From Mesorhabditis belari (taxonomy: Eukaryota > Nematoda > Chromadorea > Rhabditida > Rhabditidae), in NCBI GenBank assembly GCA_958450365.1, contig CAUEEP010000926.1, positions 186,001 through 250,000 on the forward strand: 64,000 nt of DNA. The letters are read 5' to 3'. The notes beneath the pieces were generated by a model. That model was not told where the DNA came from. It worked only from the letters and a program-made list of their open reading frames with translations, and did not search any database. Shown piece by piece: positions 42,365-54,605 of the stretch (its first letter is position 1; every line of letters starts with the position of its first letter). Both the position numbers and the translations under genes were made by a program.

Positions 42365-42800
42365 ATATTCCAATTTTACGTTCCAATACGATTCTTCTTA
42401 GATCTAATACGGCTCCAATACGGTTCCAATACGGTTCCGATACGGTTCCAATACGATTCTTTTTAGATCTAATACGGTCCCAATGAGGTTCCAATACGGT
42501 TCCAATACGGTTCCAATACGGTTCCAATACGATTCTTTTTAGATCTAATACGGTGCCAATGAGGTTCCAATACGGTTCCAATACGGTTCCAATACGGTTC
42601 CAATACGGTTCCAATACGGTTCCAATACGGTTCCAATACGATTCTTTTTAGATCTAATACGGTCCCAATGAGGTTCCAATACGGTTCCAATACGGTCCCA
42701 ATGAGGTTCCAATACGGTTCCAATACGGTTCCAATACGGTTCCAATACGATTCTTTTTAGATCTAATACGGTTCCAATACGGTTCCAATACGATTGATCA
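42365..42800. repeat. 12-bp satellite GGTTCCAATACG, main array
   Basis: About 35 units of GGTTCCAATACG or GGTTCCAATGAG are broken at intervals by ATTCTTTTTAGATCTAATAC, giving a higher-order unit. Long open frames on the minus strand (EPYWNRIGTVLEPYWN) arise because 12 is a multiple of three; they are not taken as genes. Confidence 0.9.
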
Positions 42801-42999
42801 GAAACAGAATACGATCAGAAGATCAGAATACATTGAGAAAGCTCTTTAAACTGACAAAAGCCCTTGTTAACACTCGATTATCAAAGCTAAAAGTGAAAAA
42901 TGTGTTTAAATCAAAGTTTAAACTAGAATCTAATAAAGAATTTCTTTGAAACTTGAGCTTGGGGGCAATCATGAAGATTTTTTTGAGTTCATAGCTCAT

Positions 43000-43330
43000 A
43001 GCGGAACAGTAATGATAGCTTTTTTAGTCAAAAAAAATTTGTACAAATTGGTCACGGATTTAATAGAATGTTTCAAAATTGTAAAGGGCAGGCAGGCCCT
43101 CTTTTTCGAGATTTATTCAAAGTTAATCCCACGGTTAGTTGAAGGAGAGGTTCTTTCGTTTTAGAAATTCCAGTCACCTCCAATAAGTTTGTGTATAACT
43201 ATTTTCCAATAAGAACTGCCAGAATTTGGAATCGACTCTCCAGAGTTTTGAGAGAGTCCAATAGTCTCGAAACCTTTAAATTATCTGTAGATGATCTTGA
43301 TCTTGAAGCTCTAATGGATCCTTGACGTTA
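43000..43330 (+). mobile_element. 3' end of a non-LTR retrotransposon reverse transcriptase ORF
   Basis: The frame from about 43163 reads SNKFVYNYFPIRTARIWNRL, then LRESNSLETFKLSVDDLD and a stop at 43323-43325. A pattern of NYF.iRtariWNrL followed by a short F-x-x-x-L helix is the usual C-terminus of CR1/Jockey-type reverse transcriptases. Upstream frames (LVEGEVLSF and before) are broken. Downstream, a short non-coding tail ends AATAAAGTATCTAT and runs into TTATCTAGTATC repeats, as at the 3' end of such elements. A second, shorter copy of the same 3' end lies at about 43830-43975. Confidence 0.5.
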
Positions 43331-43829
43331 TCTGTGCCACCCATATATTACATATATTATATCGGGTTGCTTTTTATCGGCCCTTTTTCGTGTTATGTGT
43401 ATGAATTCATGTGTATTAATCTTAAATCTAGCGCACTTTATCTCAAGTCATGAATAAAGTATCTATCTTATTATCTAGTATCTTATTCTTATTATCTAGT
43501 ATCTAGTATCTTATTATCTAGTATCTTATTTTTATTATTATGCTAAAAAGTGCTCCAGCAAACCCTGGGAACTCCAAAGGACTTGTGGGAGAGTTTAAGA
43601 CTTGTGGGGGAGCCCTTATCTTCTTGGATCTTGGGCTCAAGATGCCTATAAAGCTTGATACGAGAAAAGAAATTTCTATTTGGTTAAGCCCTTACCATTA
43701 AGCCAGAATAAGATACAAAATAAGATAAAGAAAGCACAAAAAGTGCGTTTTTGAGAACACTCACTAGTTCGCCGTTTGTTCGCGAATCAGAAGAACGAAT
43801 CAGAAGAACAATTTCACTTACTTCTAACA

Positions 43830-43975
43830 TAATGATCTTGATCTTGGAGCTCTAATGGATCCTTGACCTGTGCTATATCGTCTTGCTTTTTATTGCCCCT
43901 TTTCGTGCTATGTGTATTAATCTTAAATCTAGCTCACTTTATCTCAAGTCCTGAATAAAGTATCTATATATATAA
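43830..43975 (+). mobile_element. Second 3'-end copy of the same non-LTR element
   Basis: The sequence repeats the end of the element at 43290-43470 (GATCTTGGAGCTCTAATGG through to CCTGAATAAAGTATCTATAT), with small differences. It is strongly 5'-truncated, as is usual for copies made by target-primed reverse transcription. Confidence 0.45.
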
Positions 43976-46769
43976 ATGATTATAGAGTTGGAATTGAAAA
44001 AAAACAAATGGGAATAAATTTAAAGCTCTTTTAGATCAAAAGATCACTGAGAAAAATATAAATTATGCGATAAGTATGGAAATTAAAAAAATATAATATT
44101 TATTATTAGAAAGTTTAAAAGCTCAACAAAGCTGTTAGCTTGTTGTTTAAAAGTTTAAAAGCTCAACAAAGCGCAACAAAGAAAACTTGTTAAGCTTTTA
44201 AGCTTTATGTAATATAAGGAGTAATAAGCCTTAAAATATTCATTGGTCTAATGTTGGTCTAATGTTGGTCTAATGTTTTTTTTTTGAAGTGAACAACGAA
44301 ACTGAGACTCTTATCACATGAAAAATGAGCCCAAATACTCTTCACATCATCATTCCGCGAAAAAAAATGGAAACCTTAATCAAATTTTGAGTCTCTTAGA
44401 TGAAAGTAAAAGGAAAAGAAAAGAATTGGATCAAGAAAAGTCGACTTATTCAGTTGGAAAGAAAAAGAAAACCTTTTTTCTTTGAATTGGATTAGCTTTT
44501 TTTTGGAATTCGGTGAACCACGTTTTTGATCTCCATTCGGCACGCAATGTATTTTTCTTTTTTGGAATGAAAAAGGCAGCTATGCTGATGAGCTTGTTGA
44601 GAGATTCCAATTGTTCTAAATCCGAGTTTCAATTGGTAGATTCAATACAATGAATAGCTTTAATCAATTCGCTGACCCCGAAAACCCCTGGGTACAAATT
44701 TACAGCTAAATTTCGTCTTTTTAGACCATCTACAAATCAAAAGAGAAATCTCTATGTAAATGGCGAGGTGTTCTTTGTGCGCCCCCACAATCGCTCGCTT
44801 TCTGGCACATCGTCATGATAGATAGATGTTTCTTTACAATTTTATGTACGATAAATTTGTAAGTTTAATTTTAAAGCCGACTTTTGACCAAAGCTGAAAT
44901 CAACACTGAAAGTATATTATTGTGGAAAAGGAAGCCAAAGTGGAAATTCAAGTAAACCTTTGAAGAAAATGTGTTTCGGTGGAAGAAAAAAAGCGGAAGC
45001 CGAGAATTGAGATGGAATGGATCCGCATTCCCGGGAGCTTTTTTTTTTCATTTCTTTCAAGAGTAACTCTTTTGAAAGTCTTTTAGTTTTTCTGTTTAAA
45101 CTCTTTAGTCTTTTTTTTGATCTTAAAGAAATGGAGAAAGGAGAAAGAAAGGAAAAAACTAAAAGAAAAGCTGTAACGAAATTTGAGCTTTTCGGGGAAG
45201 AAAAGAACGTTTTTGTGACTCGATTTTCTTGCGGATCTTTACTCGTTTCAATGATAAAATCAAAGAAACTTTCAAAGCCGATTCATTTTCACACTGGGAA
45301 ACTAGAAAAACTAAACTAGAGTTTGAAATTTTGACCCTTAAATCTCTTGAATTTCTAGAAAAACTGTAGACTGAAATCGAGAAATCAAATTTACAGGGTA
45401 GACGGTCAGAGAAAGGATGGCTAGAATGCAACCACCACCACCACCAGCAAGTCGAAGACTTCGAACCAGGAACAATCAAGCTAGGAAACACTGGATGACA
45501 ATAGCAAGGGATAGAGAAATGTGGAAGCAGGTTGTGATCTGCGCAAATAGTGCGAAAAGATCTGCTGAGTGCGAAAAAAGATCAAAAGAAATCAAATTTA
45601 CATCAAATTCTTCAACTCTTTCAACAACACCAAGAAAAAGAGCACTTAAAAACGAAATTTGGGGATTCATTTTTCATTGTAAATAAAAATGATCACTGTT
45701 GGGCAAAATTCCTCGGACAAGAGTTCTTCGTTGTAACTTTTCAGCCAGCCAATTTAACCCTATAATTTAACCCTATTTTCTCCATAGCTTTCCAAATTTT
45801 ATTCACTCTTTAACCTATTGAGAAATCATTGAAAAGAAAACTTCTTTGGTTTTTTTTTCGAACTAAAAAGCATCGAGTAAAATTGATTCTGGCGCGGAGC
45901 TTCATTTTCCCCTTTTCAGTGTATCTTTAGTTTCTCAATGATTCGAGAAAAAACAACATTAAGACTAGAAAAGTTTGACTTAGATGGATTGATGCAGAGC
46001 ATTGGCGTCAGTTATGATTGGCGTCAGTTATGATTAATGTCAGTTATATCAGTTATGTCAGTTATAATTAATTCTTTAAAGTGCTAACCTTTAGTACCTT
46101 TAGTATTCACGCCTTTTAGCCCTCGTGCATTGGCTCGAGCATCATTGGAAAACTTTCAAAGTAGAACCAAAACTTGTATTTGGTTTGTTTACGTCTAAAA
46201 ACATTTTAGAAGTTTTACAAAAGAGCAACAGATTTCATCCAACAGAGCTCATCATTCGAGAGCTTCTATCACAAGCCCATCGAACAAGGAATCCAATCAG
46301 CCGTATTATAAGGTAGCTCCCTGCTTGGATGGAAGTTCAAGTAGCAATTGTTGAGCACTTTTGCTTCCAAGTAATAATTGCTATGCGAAAAATAGGAATT
46401 TTTTCAAGTATAATATTTATTATATAAGAAGCAAAAAGATTCTAAAAACAGGATAAATAGCTTAAAATACTCCTTAAGAAAAAAGACGTTTGTCAAAAGG
46501 CAAACATCCTCAAATAACTTTACACGATTTAGTGAAACCAACCGACTTTGATCGAGTAGAAAGCCCTTTATTTAGATTCAATTCAAAAAATTCATACTCG
46601 GCATCCTTCCTCGTCGAAAGCCACTTGAGTGCTGCTTGGGCTTTGTACTCGTCTCTCTATCTTCGGCTTTGGGCTGGGGAAGTCCTTGGACTTTGTGATG
46701 GTGGATTACACCTTGCCCAGCCTGGACCCAGTCCAGGTGAATTCCACATTTATGTACCTGAAAAAACTA
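43976..46769. other. Stretch without a confident gene
   Basis: One exon-like piece at 45417-45531 (RRLRTRNNQARKHWMTIA, between TTACAG and GCAG|GTTG) and an open stretch at 46490-46760. Neither could be tied to a start, a stop and phase-matched partners, so no gene is called. Confidence 0.35.
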
Positions 46770-47041
46770 CCGTAAATACTGTAATAGTACCCCACCGTAC
46801 AGTCCCGTAGTCGCTTTTTTAGCCGCGTAAGTTTTTTAGTATTTCATTTTTTTCGAAGCGCCCGTACTTTCAAAAAATGCGTCTTTGGTATCAAAAAATA
46901 GCTGAAATTCAGGGCTATTTTTTGATACCTAAGCGCGCATTGTAGCATAAACCAGTATCGAGAAAAACCTCGTTCAAAGCTAGACTACGCAGCACTCCGC
47001 ATCGTCATTATGGGGGTGGGGTACTATTACAGTATTTACGG
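46770..47041. mobile_element. Family B foldback element
   Basis: Complete copy with CCGTAAATAC ends and TA on both sides. The arms carry TTTGATACC-type hairpin sequence. It lies upstream of the left F-box-like copy. Confidence 0.85.
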
Positions 47042-47305
47042 TAGGTAAGTCATTTAAAAGGATCGATTAAAGGTAAAAGCTATATGAACCAATGAGTCAT
47101 AGAAATAAAGAAAAAAAATCCCAATTCCTTTATAAACGCTTTCCCAGAATGATTGAATTTTCATTGTTTGGTTGAGTACTCTAATCTCAACTTTATAGGC
47201 CTGAGTTACTGACTTTTTGCCTCATTCTGCCCATCTTTCTTCCAAAACGTTTTCACGATCTCGTTTCTTTATGTGACCTAACTTTTTGCTTATCCCTTCT
47301 ATATA

Positions 47306-48535
47306 AGTTTTTTTAGAAGGGTGGTTTGGCTATAATTAATTTTAAGTGTTGTAGTTTGTGATTGATTTCCAGTGGATGTTTCGTACAAGTTTTATTTTAG
47401 CACATGCCAACGTCTTCTGTCAACTTCCTTGAAGAACTTCCCGATGACTTGATCTATGCGGTGATAGAGAAACTTCCTGCACGGGTCATCGAAAAGTTAA
47501 CAGCCTTCATCTTCTAACTTTAACCTTTGCTTTAGCACTGTTCGACAACTCTCAAAGAGTTGCTATAGAAGGGTCGAGCTGCGCAGAGCAAGACTTCCTC
47601 GTGTGGATATCGATGTACTTCATGTTGATGTTGTGGGGAACATAGTAAGATATTGTTGTGTTAGTTACAAGAACATAAGTTTTAGTTTCGGTTTGCACAT
47701 AGAAAGAAAGCAAGGAAGGAATATATTGAAACGATCGATCCAACTAACCTAATTCAATATTTGGAGTATTTGAAAGAGCGTGCAACCTTCAACATCCTCG
47801 TTTTGGTTAGTTTGCTGTAATATTTTATGGTACTTAAAATCTCTCTTATAGGGGGATGTCAATTGGGAAATCTTTGCAAATTGCAAGTTCGCATGCGAAA
47901 AATTGTTTTGTTTTGTCGATGGGACGACTCTTTCGCCGGAAAGATTCATGGATATTTTTTGCAGTATAAGACCAACACGCAAGCTATATATTAAGGTAAA
48001 TTTTTATTGAACGAATTAAAATTAAGTTGATTAAGGCGAATGGGGACAACAAAATTTTTCCTCTTACGAGAGACTTTTTCACCCATAATCATGCGGTTGG
48101 ATTGCAAGATGTTCGGTTGTATGGTTACGGGAATGCCATGGTTGATCCATTTAACGACATGGTTTGTTTTGATTTAACTGTCAATTAACAATTTTATTAC
48201 AAAGGAGTAAGTCCTCATAATATTTATTGTTTAGATTTTGTTGGATTCAACAAAAAAAGTTACGGGTGCACTTTTAATGGGATTCTAACGATGATCCGAG
48301 ATTGGTACACTTCAAAGCGTCAAATTGATAAAATTGACGTTCGAGCACTTGGCTGGGAAACAGAACGTCAAAATGTGAGCTCTTTTAATTTTCTTATTTT
48401 ACTGAAAATTATTTGGATGCAGCTTTTAAAAAATCTCGATTGAAAAACCCGTCTGTCACGTAAAGGAAAACTCGATTGAGAATAGATTTTGTATTGTATT
48501 GTCGAGGATTAGATCCAGATTAGTCAGAGTTATTT
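47306..48535 (+). repeat. Left arm of the F-box inverted duplication
   Basis: The sequence from the AGAAGGGTGGTTTGGC region to about 48440 matches the inverse of 51160-52310. A further part (48441-48535) matches the inverse of 50512-50610. Confidence 0.8.
47404..48445 (+). pseudogene. F-box-like gene, left copy of an inverted pair, frameshifted
   Basis: After a TTTTAG acceptor the start reads MPTSSVNFLEELPDDLIYAV then IEKLPARVIEKL, matching the leucine/proline pattern of an F-box (substrate adaptor of SCF ubiquitin ligases). Following exons read TVRQLSKSCYRRVEL, GDVNWEIFANCKFACEKLF, FVDGTTLSPERFMDIF, LTRDFFTHNHAVGLQDVRLY and RQIDKIDVRALGWETERQN. Compared with the right copy, a block of about 30 bp near 48250 is replaced by a few A residues, a net loss of about 25 bp, which shifts the frame and leads to a stop. 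The right copy's last exon is missing. It is therefore called a pseudogene. Large families of F-box genes with such C-terminal domains are typical of nematodes; the exact C-terminal family was not assigned. Confidence 0.6.
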
Positions 48536-49390
48536 AAAGAGAGCCATCACTCTGTTTCGAGTCTCTAACTCGACTCTAGTCTATTAAAAAGCTTCTAGCA
48601 TTTACTCTATGAGAAGCATCAATTTAATCTAACCAAAAAATTATTTGCAAAATTTCTTTTATTCCATAAAAGTATTCCTTAAAAAACAAAAAGGACGAAT
48701 ACAAGAAATGTCTGCATAATTCGTTCCATTACAATACCTATCGATAGATCAAAAAGAGCAACCGCAATTTATTCATTCTTTCAAAGAAATTCATCAATCC
48801 AAATGCAAATATGAGTTACACGAAACGAGAAGAAACCAAATAAAATAGATACAAATGAGAAAACATTGCCTCAAAAATAGTTAAACACGTTAAAGATTGA
48901 AGGGGTAGTCTGCGAAAAACAAGAAATAAACAAGAATGCAAAGGAGTCATTTTTTTGCTTTTTATGGCTAGATCTAGTTCGAGTGAATGGCGCATGATTA
49001 TCGTATTTTACCAAACTTTGTCCTCTAACTTCACTCCCGAAATTGAAAGTAATTTCGACGCGTCATTTTTCTTACTCATTTGTTCAAACCTTTTCTTTTG
49101 TTATCATTTTCTCCAATTACGAATAAGCCAATTTCAAGTAGACTCTCTCTTTACAAGTCATAACACGAACTACCCCTTTCAACTAAAAATTCATAATTCA
49201 CAGACTAGATTTCAAAAACTGGGACTTGGGGGCAAAAAATCTGTGTTATCGTCTTCTTCGATGCGGCCCCATGTTGAATTGAGCAGCTGCTTCTAAAAAT
49301 TTTTAATAATAACTTCAGGATTTGTTTGAATGACATATATATCACACATTAAATCATACTCACAAAATGTTTTTGTTAACTGAAAAAGCA

Positions 49391-50365
49391 TCACAAATCA
49401 CTGACCATTTCCTCAAACTTGATCCTGTTGTTGTATTCGCTTGTCAGACAACGTTGCAACATTTTTTGATGAGATGAGGAGAGCTGAAACTTTATTGCAT
49501 AAACAAAACGTTTTTAATTTGACCTTCAATGTAGGGTGAATCTTTTTCACATCAATTGAACCATTCAGGCGAGGTTTTTCTTGTAGCTCTTTCCACAAAG
49601 AATCTCGATCGGAATTTTTCAAAAGCTAAAAATATCAACTTTGAAGTAGTTTAGATGATTCATTTTAATTGCCTACATTTTTGCGATATGTAATTTCAAA
49701 TAAGATTATTCCAAGCGACCATACATCGGTCGCAAAAGAGGCCAGGGAGATTTCCCTTTCTAGCACTTCTGGCGGCATAAAACTTAAAACAGGGATGTAG
49801 AACTGAGACAGTAAATTACCGAAACGTTGTGCAAAAGTCTTCCAGAAGCTTCTGGGTTGAATCTTGAGGGCTAACCCTGATCGATTCTCCAAAGTCTGCT
49901 ATCTAAAGAACTACATGATTTTGCTGAATTTAGGCTTATTTACTTGTACGCCAGACTTGAGATCGGCTGACTTCAAAAGCACATTCTCCGGTTTGAGATC
50001 GAGGTGGATGATGTTCGCTTCCTTTCCTGTGATGAATTCCGGTCGAGATCTATGTAAAAAAATTTCGTGGAAAAATGTGATGTATCGTTACTTGCTTAAT
50101 AAGTAGTTGAATATCTTCTATTGGAATAACGGGAATCATCGGGAGATAATTTCGAAGTGAAACTCCATAACACTTGTTCAAAATCGAATAATGTACATTT
50201 TAGTTTTGATGAGAATTGACGTACTAAAAACATTGATTTGACCCCTCGTAATGACCACATTTTGATACCTCTACTTTCAAGAAGTCGGCTTCTCTCATTC
50301 CTTTGTCGGTTTTTTGAATCTTGATCACCACGTCATCGTTTGGTTGCTCCGCCGTCCATACTGCT
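49391..50365 (-). pseudogene. Protein kinase gene, 5'-truncated
   Basis: Minus-strand exons give, in order: AVWTAEQPNDDVVIKIQKTD (subdomain II lysine), KCYGVSLRNYLPM (hinge region), HLDLKPENVLLKSADLKSG (catalytic loop, HLD instead of HRD), IADFGESIRVSPQDS (DFG intact), FMPPEVLEREISLASF then ATDVWSLGIILFEITYRKN, and a C-terminal exon HQKMLQRCLTSEYNNRIKFE ending SDL and TGA at 49393-49391. The kinase fold is complete from strand 3 to the end, but no exon with the glycine-rich loop or a start codon was found upstream. That is where an inverted repeat shared with the F-box arms begins (about 50445). It may be a gene cut by the rearrangement, or its first exons may lie where I could not see them. 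Confidence 0.6.
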
Positions 50366-50444
50366 CTAAAATTGCAAGTTAATAAAATTAAAAATTTGTC
50401 TTCATGCTTTAAATTTATGATCTAAGACTTATTGTTATTTGAAT

Positions 50445-52310
50445 GGGGCCCCATCGAAGAAGACGATAACACAGATCTTTGGCTCCCTAGTCTGTGAATT
50501 ATGAATTTTTGTCGTGAATTTTTGACTAACTAATCTGGATCTAATCCTCGACAATACAATACAAAATCTATTCTCAATCGAGTTTTCCTTTACGTGACAG
50601 ACGGGTTCATGCATGTGGCAGGGTTCTGTCACATGCATCCAGAAATCATCCAGAACAATCAAATCATCAAGGATTTATTCAGAATGTGAGGAGTTTTAAA
50701 CCGTGACACTAGTACTACTGCGTACTTTCCGAGAAATACCAAATCACAATAGACAAACTTTGCACCATGGAAACTTAAGCTTTAAGATACATTACAAACT
50801 CATTGAGAACAAAATACAGCTTTTAATTCAATAGGGAATAAATATTGTGCTTATTATGCGTCATAATACGGCCTATATAAGTCAGGTTCCGGGCCGGGCA
50901 CTAGGGGCACGGGCAGCTAAAACATACTGAAGATAGTCTTGCTCTTGCTCTGTATTCATATAAACAGTAACACAAACGACGTCCCCATTTGCTCTTTGCA
51001 AAAGGGGGGTAGGATAGATCGAATCCCTGTAGAGGAGCCGTTTAACAGCTTGCAATTCATGTAAGGTGTGCATGAACTAAAATATGAACAATTTTATCGG
51101 GAAAACTGAATTTTAATTGCTTTTCAATGATTATCTAGGCTATCTAGACTATACTAGTTAAGTCGATCTTGCGGATTTTTTAAAAGCTGCATCCAAATAA
51201 TTTTCAGTAAAATAAGAAAATTAAAAGAGCTCACATTTTGACGTTCTGTTTCCCAGCCAAGTGCTCGAAGGTCAATTTTATCAATTTGACGCTCTGAAGC
51301 GTACCAATCTCGGATCATCGTTAGAATCTCATTAAAAGTGCACCCGTAACTTGTTTGAAAATACCCGTCAAGAATCAACGCAGTTGAATCCAACAAAATC
51401 TAAACAATAAATATTATGAGGAGTAAGCGTTGTAATAAAATTGTTAATTGACAGTTAAATCAAAACAAACCATGTCGTTAAATGGATCAACCATGGCATT
51501 CCCGTAACCATACAACCGAACATCTTGCAATCCAACCGCATGATTATGGGTGAAAAAGTCTCTCGTAAGAGGAAAAATTTTGTTGTCCCCATTCGCCTTA
51601 ATCAACTTAATTTTAATTCGTTCAATAAAAATTTACCTTAATATATAGCTTGCGTGTTGGTCTTATACTGCAAAAAATATCCATGAATCTTTCCGGCGAA
51701 AGAGTCGTTCCATCGATAAAACAAACCAATTCTTCGCATGCGAACTTGCAATTTGCAAAGATTTCCCAATTGACATCCCCCTATAAGAGAGATTTTAAGT
51801 ACCATAAAATATTACAGCAAACTAACCAAAACGAGGATGTTGAAGGTTGCACGCTCTTTCAAATACTCCAAATATTGAATTAGGTTAGTTGGATCGATCG
51901 TTTCCATATAGTCGCTGGTTGTCGCTCTATTTACAAACCGAAACTAAAGCCTCTGTTCTTGTAAATAACACAACAATATCTTACTCTGCTCCCCCTAACA
52001 CCAAGTACATCGATATCAACACGAGGAAGTCTTGCTCTGCGCAGCTCGACCCTTCTATAGCAACTCTTTGAGAGTTGTCGAACAATGCTAAAGCAAAGGT
52101 TAAATTTAGAAGATGAAGGCTGCTAACTTTTCGATGACCCGTGCAGGAAGTTTCTCTATCACCGCATAGATCAAGTCATCGGGAAGTTCTTCAAGGAAGT
52201 TGACAGAAGACGTTGGCATGTGCTAAAATAAAACTTGTACGAAACATCCACTGGAAATCAATCACAAACTACAACACTTAAAATTAATTATAGCCAAACC
52301 ACCCTTCTAA
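50445..52310 (-). repeat. Right arm of the F-box inverted duplication
   Basis: Inverse of the left arm, with extra sequence (50620-51150) that holds the last F-box exon. The inner part (50445-50510) matches the inverse of 49190-49275. Confidence 0.8.
50882..52219 (-). pseudogene. F-box-like gene, right copy of an inverted pair, nonsense codon
   Basis: This is the inverted counterpart of the copy at 47.4-48.4 kb, starting at ATG 52219 (MPTSSVNFLEELPDDLI...). It keeps the segment lost in the left copy (LLDSTALILDGYFQTSYG, then CTFNEILTMIRDWYASERQ and RALGWETERQN). It also has a last exon, MHTLHELQAVKRLLYRDSIY and onward, ending SARPGT with TGA at 50884-50882. Where the left copy reads SFGLHIERK, this copy reads SFGL then TAA at about 51930, so it is interrupted unless that stretch is spliced out. 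The two copies therefore carry different lesions. Its promoter side ends in a truncated family B element at 52317. Confidence 0.58.
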
Positions 52311-52316
52311 AAAAAC

Positions 52317-52440
52317 TAAATACTGTAATAGTACCCCACCCCCATAATGACGATGCGGAGTGTTGCGTAGTCTAGCTTTGAACGAGTTTTTCTCGACACT
52401 GGTTTATGCTACAATGCGCGCTTAGGTATCAAAAAATAGC
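52317..52440. mobile_element. Family B element, truncated
   Basis: Only the left half is present, starting inside the terminal repeat (TAAATACTGTAATAGTACCC) and stopping at CAAAAAATAGC, where unrelated GC-richer DNA begins. It marks the outer edge of the right F-box arm. Confidence 0.75.
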
Positions 52441-52805
52441 CGCCTTCATGATTGGCGCCAGGGAGACACCCGATTTGATGGCCTTGGAGGTAGCGGCCGA
52501 CCGAGTGGAGTGAGCTCCGAAGGAGCTCGACCCGCCCATCGTACTACGAATAGCGGTAGACAAGGTTACTTTTTACTCGTTTATATGAATGGGCCTTCAA
52601 CCTCGGAGTCGAAACTGTAATCTGTCTCTAGTTTTTATCCAATCTATTCACTTTTGGTCTGATTCTGGAAGGTTCACAAAGGTACCGAAAGATACAAAAA
52701 GACGCTAGATTGGATAAAATTAGAGACAAGATTACGATATGCTTCAAAAGTTAGCAATTTTTTGGAAAACTTGATTTCAAAATTATCCGTATTCTTTTCC
52801 CCAGG

Positions 52806-53090
52806 TCGTCACCAATTTCATCTTTGTCATTTTCACCAAAGGAGAGCCATGTGACTGGACAGAGGTTGGCTTAAGAAAAATTTTCAAACAAAATTCTAAA
52901 ACCTATTCAGAGTTGAACAAGTTCAAAATCGTGAATTTATGCTAAAGTATGATGGAAAATTCAATTTCCAGGACGGTTTGACCAAGCGCAACAGCGTGGA
53001 AGCTATCTCAGAGATTTGCGTGCACGCGACGAGTATCACTTCAAATGATTCAAATGATCAAAACCTACAAACAGAATTAAAATATTAAAA
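52806..53090 (+). pseudogene. Possible C-terminal exons of another F-box-like gene
   Basis: An acceptor-like CCCCAG is followed by VVTNFIFVIFTKGEPCDWTE. After a short intron-like gap come REFMLKYDGKFNFQDGLTKR and NSVEAISEICVHA. The style resembles the end of the C-terminal domain in the neighbouring F-box-like genes, but no N-terminal part is visible. Low confidence. Confidence 0.2.
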
Positions 53091-53987
53091 AAGCACTCTT
53101 ACAATTTAAAAGTTCCTGGATGCGGTGTCGATGACTGTAAATCGCTTCTACAGTTTCCTTGAAATCTTTCTTCTAAAGTTCTTTGTTATCAGAGCAGTCT
53201 AAAATATTTTTGCTCATACAATAGATAAAAAAATTAGCATTTAACGGATATCGTTTTTTGTGACGCCTTTGAAATGGTTAAACTTCAGACTTCTTTGGTA
53301 ACAAAGCCACAATACTTACGCTGTGCTCAGTTAACTTCTCTCCATCAATGTTCTATTCGGTGATTCCCCAATTTTCCTACGGTCTCATTTCCAGTGTTCA
53401 TCCCGAATATGTATATGTGCTTTGTAAATGATAATTTACATTTGTTTTTTGCTCTACTTTCATGCCCTTTCTCACAAACAAACCAATAAAGTTTATTTCT
53501 ATTTAAATGAGAACAAAAAACATATCTTGATTACAAATGAAATTGCAGATTATTTCAAAGCAACAATTTCACATAGAAACACAGTGGGATCCTTGGAAAT
53601 ACACGTTCGAAGATCTTCATCAAAAAAAAAACAAAACAAGAAGCCTGTTTAGAGGCTAAAAACTGCGCTCAAATTTAGGCAACAGAGCAATTCCTGTGGT
53701 GAATCACAAAAAATGCGATAGTTCTCTGATTTAAAACCTTTTAAAGTGTGCACATCTATTGATGAGAAGGCAAAAAAGAAAACAATGACCAGAAAACAAT
53801 GAAAACAATAATTTACAAACATGAACACCTACACTTAAAAAAATTCCACAAAAGCAGCACCTATTTGATATAAGAAATGAGATCAAGAACAATTTTACAT
53901 ATTGTTCATACAAAAAAACCATACAGAACTTCACATAAATGTACAAAAAGAGGGAATCCAGCCCGGAAAAGAAATTGGAGATCATAC

Positions 53988-54352
53988 TTATGGATGAGAT
54001 GTAGTCTCGGATGGAGCGTCACTCTCATCCACGTCTGATTCGTCATCGTCACCAGCATCACCCTAAAAATGAATTTGCACGCAATTTATAACGCTGGAGA
54101 ATTTACAAAAATAGAAAAGTCTAGATTGTTTTTATGTTCTGTTTAAACACTTGCATCCTGTTCAACTTGCTGTTCTTCTTGCGGCACATCACCATCATCA
54201 TCTTCGCCGCGATCAAACGAGAGCAACATTTTATGAAACTAAATCAAAGATAAAATAATTTCTTACATTGCAAATTTGATGAGAAAGATTAAAATGTCTA
54301 TTCATCGTGTCTCGATCAGCCACCAATTCGGCAATGACTGTGGGCAGAAAAT
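53988..54352 (-). CDS. 3' exons of a gene with an acidic C-terminal tail (5' end not found)
   Basis: Three exons agree in phase: CAHFLPTVIAELVADRDTMN then RHFNLSHQICN (about 54352-54268), FHKMLLSFDRGEDDDGDVPQ then EEQQVEQDAS, and GDAGDDDESDVDESDAPSET ending TSHP and TAA at 53990-53988. The tail is strongly acidic. Upstream exons should lie to the right, but a family A element with a nested family B element begins at 54606 and nothing clearly coding was seen between. Either the gene continues beyond the insertions or it is a fragment. The family was not recognised. Confidence 0.4.
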
Positions 54353-54605
54353 GTGCACATTCTTACGACCGATGGCCTTCTCTTAGCGTTGTCGTCGTTT
54401 TTGGTAAAGAAGTAAGTAAAAAACTGTTTGGTAAAGTTGAGACAAAGAATGTTTGCAGAATTTTATGGAATAAAACTATTTTATTGGATCTTTTAATGCT
54501 CATAAGGAAAGCAAGCTTTAAATCAGTTCCATCTCTGAAAGTAACACTTCTTACGTAAAATTTTAGTAATTAGTAACACTAAAAACTCTGAAAATAACTT
54601 TTCTT

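Noticed and set aside
42348..42745. Long minus-strand open frames of EPYWNRIGTVL repeats
   Set aside because: They arise from the 12-bp satellite, which keeps every frame open; the same peptide appears in several frames.
45417..45686. Frame starting MARMQPPPPPASRRLRTRNN
   Set aside because: The RDREMWKQV end recalls reverse transcriptase tails and the piece is framed by splice-like sites, but no partner exon or wider similarity could be shown.
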